Origin: Butyrivibrio proteoclasticus B316
GTDB lineage: Bacteria; Bacillota; Clostridia; Lachnospirales; Lachnospiraceae
Reading direction: 5' to 3'
NCBI RefSeq assembly: GCF_000145035.1
Contig: NC_014387.1
Location: 2,656,001 to 2,720,000 of the forward strand
Length of the DNA stretch: 64,000 nt
Shown here: in pieces, positions 60,864 to 64,000 of the stretch
How the letters are laid out: every line of letters begins with the position of its first letter
Numbering within the stretch: position 1 is the stretch's first letter
Position numbers and translations under genes: made by a program
The notes under the pieces: model-generated
Told to the model about the DNA's origin: nothing
What the model saw: only the letters and a program-made list of their open reading frames with translations
Databases searched by the model: none

Positions 60864-62483
60864 TCAGCCTTCCATCTCTACAACTGCCATTCCATCTGAA
60901 AGGTTTTCGTAATTACCTGTAACAATCTTATCGCCGGCGTTTAAACCATCGACAATCTGTGCTTCTGTACTGGACGCAATTCCAATAGTAACGTTCTTTC
61001 TCACAACAATTCCGTTTTCTACAACATAAACATAATCGCCCTCGGAATCTGTCTGAACATATTCATAAGGAAGCACAAGAGTATTTTCTGCCTTCTGAGC
61101 ATGAATCTTATTGTTTGCTTCAACTCCAAGGATAATATCTGAATCAGGGTTTGTAACTTTGATCGTTGTATCTACAACAGCAACACCATTGTTATTCTTG
61201 GTAGCTGTTCCTGAAATCTTTGAAATCTCACCTGTGTAAGGTTTGCTGTTGATAGTAATATCTACCTGCTGTCCGATAGCTATCTTGGGAAGATCGCTCT
61301 TGGAAATCTGAACAGATACTTCCACATCATCAAGATTTGCAAGTGTCACCGTCTGTGCTCCCGCAGCAACAGTCGCACCCTCTACTACTGAAACAGCTGT
61401 TACTACGCCGTTAAAATCGGATTTAACACCCTCTTTTGCCGCATCAATCTTGGAAATAGCATCTTCCTGAGTAAGTGTTGTGGAATCAAGCTGTGCCTTG
61501 GCAGAAGTTGCTGTTCCGGGATTTACCTGGGCAGCCTTTCCAGTCTGGAGATGAGACTGTTCCTCCTGAAGTGCTGTAATCTGTCTCTTCCATCCCTGAA
61601 TTTCAGGATCATTTGAAAGAGCATACTGAACATCAAGCATAGACTGGGATACTGCAAGAGACATCTGCCTGTCTGATTCTGAAGGGTTATTATAGGCTCC
61701 ATCAGTTTTGTTTCCTGACTCAGTTCTATAGATATATTCAGTATTACCATTCTCAAAAAGGTTCTCACTTGAATCTGCAATACCATTCTGGTTGATATCT
61801 GCCTGAACCTTCTGAAGGTCAGTAAGTGTCTGATTCATACGGCTTGTTTTTTCTGTGATCTTATTATTAAGAGCATCGATTTCTGCTGTAATAGCATCAA
61901 GCCTGTCATTGATCTGCTGAGGAGTAAGTCCCTCCGCATATTTTCTGTCAGCCGCTGCTGTTCCTGACCAGTATGAGTTATAGCTTCCCTTGGCCTGCTT
62001 GATCGCAAGTTCTGCTGTCTGCTTGGACAAATCAAGTGCTGCCTCATCGTAGGTATAAAGAGTATCACCAGCAGCTACTTTATCTCCGACCTTAACATTG
62101 ATTTCAGATAAAGGAGCTGTCACATCAGAAAAGTATGTCTTGGACTCTGCGCTCTGTACGGTTCCAGATATGGACAATATGTTTTCAATCGTTCCAAGGC
62201 TAGCCTCTTTGGTTTCTACCATAACTACTGCCTTCTTGGCAGAATTAATGCTGTTAAAAACAATAAATGCAACAAGGAGCAGTGCTACACCTATAACCAC
62301 ATATCTTTTCTTGAATTTTCTCTTTGGTTTAGCAGCAACTTCGTGCTGCTCATACTCTTCGTAAACTAATGTATTTTCATCCTTCTGAGCCTCTGGCTTG
62401 TTATCTTCTGTATTTTTAACTGTAACATCAGAAGCTGTTGTTTCTTCTTTTACCTTTGTTTCCAATTCCTTATCCTGTGCCAT
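60864..62483 (-). CDS. MacA/HlyD-type periplasmic adaptor protein
   Basis: A 539-residue adaptor. A cytoplasmic acidic tail (1-50) precedes one membrane helix (YVVIGVALLLVAFIVF), then a barrel-sandwich hybrid (GTIENILSISGTVQSAES, INVKVGDKVAAGDTLYTYD), a long coiled-coil hairpin (AEIDALNNKITEKTSRM) and beta-barrel domains (SAQTVTLANLDDVEVSVQISK). It carries a longer cytoplasmic tail than most Firmicutes adaptors. It links the MacB-type permeases to the cell wall side. It lies between the ATPase and the permease genes. Confidence 0.9.
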   Translation of the reverse strand: MAQDKELETKVKEETTASDVTVKNTEDNKPEAQKDENTLVYEEYEQHEVAAKPKRKFKKRYVVIGVALLLVAFIVFNSINSAKKAVVMVETKEASLGTIENILSISGTVQSAESKTYFSDVTAPLSEINVKVGDKVAAGDTLYTYDEAALDLSKQTAELAIKQAKGSYNSYWSGTAAADRKYAEGLTPQQINDRLDAITAEIDALNNKITEKTSRMNQTLTDLQKVQADINQNGIADSSENLFENGNTEYIYRTESGNKTDGAYNNPSESDRQMSLAVSQSMLDVQYALSNDPEIQGWKRQITALQEEQSHLQTGKAAQVNPGTATSAKAQLDSTTLTQEDAISKIDAAKEGVKSDFNGVVTAVSVVEGATVAAGAQTVTLANLDDVEVSVQISKSDLPKIAIGQQVDITINSKPYTGEISKISGTATKNNNGVAVVDTTIKVTNPDSDIILGVEANNKIHAQKAENTLVLPYEYVQTDSEGDYVYVVENGIVVRKNVTIGIASSTEAQIVDGLNAGDKIVTGNYENLSDGMAVVEMEG

Positions 62484-62494
62484 ACTATCCTCCG

Positions 62495-62585
62495 CTATTC
62501 TAAAGCAATTATTCCTAACTATTATCTAATCTGATTCCGACTATTCTAAAGCAAGTAATCCTACCAATAACTAATCTGACTATGA
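62495..62585. repeat. 46-base imperfect tandem repeat
   Basis: CTATTCTAAAGCAA begins two copies, at 62495 and 62541, with a period of 46 bases and a shared end CTAATCTGA. It fills the gap between the ATPase stop and the adaptor start. It may be a duplicated leader or a spacer without function; the 62495-62585 gap shows no gene. Confidence 0.55.
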
Positions 62586-63287
62586 TTACTCCTCAACATA
62601 ATCCGGATTAATTATGTCACTCACAATTCGTCCGTCCGAGATTGTGATGATCCTCCTCGCCTGCTTGGCAATTCCCGGATCGTGGGTGATTATGATCACT
62701 GTACGACCCTCAGCATATAATTTCTTGATTATACTGATGATTTCTCTGCTGGAGCCCGAATCAAGGTTACCTGTTGGCTCATCTGCAAGAAGTATTGGCG
62801 GTGCCTGGGCTATCGCTCTTGCTATGGCAACTCTTTGCTGCTGACCTCCCGACATCTCGTTTGGTTTATGAGTCATTCTCTGTCCGAGACCAACCTTTGA
62901 AAGAGCATTCATTGACAGAAGCTCTCTTTCTTTTTTGCCAACACCTCTATAAATAAGAGGAAGTTCAACATTTTCCAGTGCTGTCAGGGATGGTATCAGA
63001 TTGAATCCCTGGAATATAAATCCGATTTCCCTGTTACGGACATCAGACTGTTCATCATCTGTCATGTGGGATACATCCTGTCCATGCAAAAAATATTTGC
63101 CACTGGTGGGAGTATCAAGACAGCCCAACATATTCATAAGCGTGGATTTTCCTGAGCCTGACTGGCCGATTATTGCTACGAATTCCCCTTCTCCTATTAT
63201 AAGGCTCACATGATCAAGAGCCCTGACTTCGTTTTCCCCGGGATTGTATACTTTACATACATCCTTAACCTCTACAAGTTTTTTCAT
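62586..63287 (-). CDS. MacB/LolD-type ABC transporter ATP-binding protein
   Basis: A 233-residue ABC ATPase. Walker A is GQSGSGKSTLMNMLG, the Q-loop is IGFIFQGFNL, the signature is MSGGQQQRVAIARA and Walker B is ILLADEPTGNLDS. This pattern is the MacB/LolD/FtsE class that powers FtsX-type permeases, as encoded downstream. AGAGGAG lies just before ATG 63287. It opens the four-gene export operon. Confidence 0.93.
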   Translation of the reverse strand: MKKLVEVKDVCKVYNPGENEVRALDHVSLIIGEGEFVAIIGQSGSGKSTLMNMLGCLDTPTSGKYFLHGQDVSHMTDDEQSDVRNREIGFIFQGFNLIPSLTALENVELPLIYRGVGKKERELLSMNALSKVGLGQRMTHKPNEMSGGQQQRVAIARAIAQAPPILLADEPTGNLDSGSSREIISIIKKLYAEGRTVIIITHDPGIAKQARRIITISDGRIVSDIINPDYVEE

Positions 63288-63691
63288 ATTGCTCCTCTAA
63301 AGCCTTTCTCCGAGATTGCAAATGAATTTGGTTTCCATTGTGCAAAATCAAACTACTTTTTCTAGATTATGACATTATCAAGCTTTTGTAAATAAAAACA
63401 GAATAAAATTAAACGTTTTCGTTCTTATTATCCCTTATTTTCATGAAGAAAACTTGCCAACTTTATTAATTTTTTATAAAATCAATCCTTGCGGCCAAAT
63501 ATTTAGCATGGTTTTTAAAAGAATTGGAAATTGCAGTTGATTCTCACTACATGTTGTGTTTTCTCAAACATTAATGTACTATATAGTGTGTAGTGTCTTA
63601 AATTATAAACAATAATTCCGCCTTAGTTGCGAATCATGTAAGAATTAATTCAGCAGTTGCCGTAGATTTATCTTTTGGAGGAGTTTTTAAT
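63288..63691 (+). promoter_or_regulatory. 404-base divergent intergenic region with a possible focA promoter
   Basis: The gap between the export operon and the formate/nitrite transporter holds no gene. A candidate plus-strand promoter is TTGTGT (63554-63559), a 17-base spacer and TACTAT (63577-63582), leaving a leader of about 100 bases. It matches the consensus at only four of six bases in each box. No riboswitch or clear regulator site was recognised. Confidence 0.3.
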
Positions 63692-64000
63692 ATGAAATCA
63701 CCCGCAGAAATTGCAGTCAAATACGAATCGATAGGAAAAGGCAAGACAGAGCTCTCCGCTCTTAAAACATTCCTGCTCGGAATCCTGGCAGGAGCTTACA
63801 TCGCCCTTGGTGGCCTTGGAAGCCAGATAGCAAGCTGTACAGCAGCTGATCCGTCAAGCGCCCGTCTTATCAGCAGCGTAGTATTCCCAATAGGTCTTTT
63901 CATGGTCCTTGTCGGAGGCGCTGAACTCTTTACAGGAAACTGCCTTATCTTTATCCCCGTTTTATCAGGAAAGGCCAAGTTTACCGGAATGCTCAGAAAC
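63692..64000 (+). CDS. Formate/nitrite transporter (FocA/NirC family), 3' end outside window
   Basis: The first 103 codons of a channel protein of the formate/nitrite family, the only plus-strand gene in the window. It starts MKSPAEIAVKYESIGKGKT, then a first membrane helix (FLLGILAGAYIALGGLGSQI), a second helix (VVFPIGLFMVLVGGAELF) and the conserved TGNCLIF segment. TTTGGAGG lies 9 bases before ATG 63692. Members carry formate, nitrite or hydrosulfide; which one cannot be told here. Formate export would suit a mixed-acid fermenter. Confidence 0.9.
   Translation, partial: MKSPAEIAVKYESIGKGKTELSALKTFLLGILAGAYIALGGLGSQIASCTAADPSSARLISSVVFPIGLFMVLVGGAELFTGNCLIFIPVLSGKAKFTGMLRN

Noticed and set aside
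62495..62585. Two-copy 46-base repeat as a CRISPR array
   Set aside because: The repeats are directly adjacent, imperfect and only two, with no spacers and no cas genes.

Overview
The window looks like a chromosomal segment of a motile, low-GC anaerobe of the family Lachnospiraceae, most like Butyrivibrio or Pseudobutyrivibrio. The reasons are a flagellin with sigma-28 (SigD) type promoters, a DUF5716/DUF5717 gene pair that I know mainly from Lachnospiraceae, AAA-ATPase-like/DUF1703 genes, a MoxR-Bat operon and clostridial-type purF, metNIQ and formate transporter genes. Almost every gene lies on the minus strand; only the formate/nitrite transporter at the right edge is on the plus strand. 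No tRNA, rRNA, CRISPR array or intact transposase was seen.

Layout, left to right. (1) 1-13.5 kb is a rearranged accessory region: a frameshifted DUF4422 glycosyltransferase, a GT2 enzyme, a JAMM-like/acidic-protein gene pair that appears inserted, a twice-broken radical SAM pseudogene whose intact paralogue lies 8 kb away, an XRE / ImmA-IrrE protease / PIN-like operon with nested operator-like dyads, a 58-base remnant of that operon's 3' end, two AAA-ATPase/nuclease-like genes and truncated glycosyltransferase pieces. (2) 11.1-32.7 kb is a long glycan-biosynthesis operon. Its transferase half encodes GT2, GT32-like, DUF5672, radical SAM, SGNH and acetyltransferase proteins, most carrying the same Rossmann-like module at one end. 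Its precursor half encodes DegT aminotransferase, LuxE-like acyl-protein synthetase, LuxC-like acyl reductase, two split transketolase pairs, an acyl carrier protein, an Fe-S aldo/keto-reductase homologue and an AMP-forming ligase. (3) 32.9-36.3 kb holds a secreted protein and its membrane-anchored partner, then flagellin; both transcription units start at sigma-28 promoters.

(4) 36.4-43.6 kb holds a DUF3990 protein, a lipoprotein and a MoxR/DUF58/VWA/TPR (Bat) operon. (5) 43.8-51.2 kb is core metabolism: metF, purB, purF and the methionine ABC importer metQ-metN-metI; two unusual long inverted repeats bracket purB. (6) 51.3-58.3 kb is a four-gene operon of unknown role: a 1195-residue DUF5717 protein, an Hsp70/actin-like ATPase (DUF5716), a TPR-like protein and a coiled-coil membrane protein. 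(7) 58.4-63.3 kb is a MacAB-type ABC export operon, and focA-like starts at 63692.

The most interesting reading is that regions 2 and 3 belong together. A sugar-modifying line that makes an unusual amino sugar or acyl-sugar (LuxE/LuxC aldehyde formation, transketolase two-carbon transfer, DegT transamination) feeds transferases that share a docking-like module, next to flagellin and a sigma-28-controlled secreted protein that are plausible targets. No flippase, polymerase or lipid-carrier initiating transferase is visible, which fits protein glycosylation better than capsule synthesis. This target assignment is inference.
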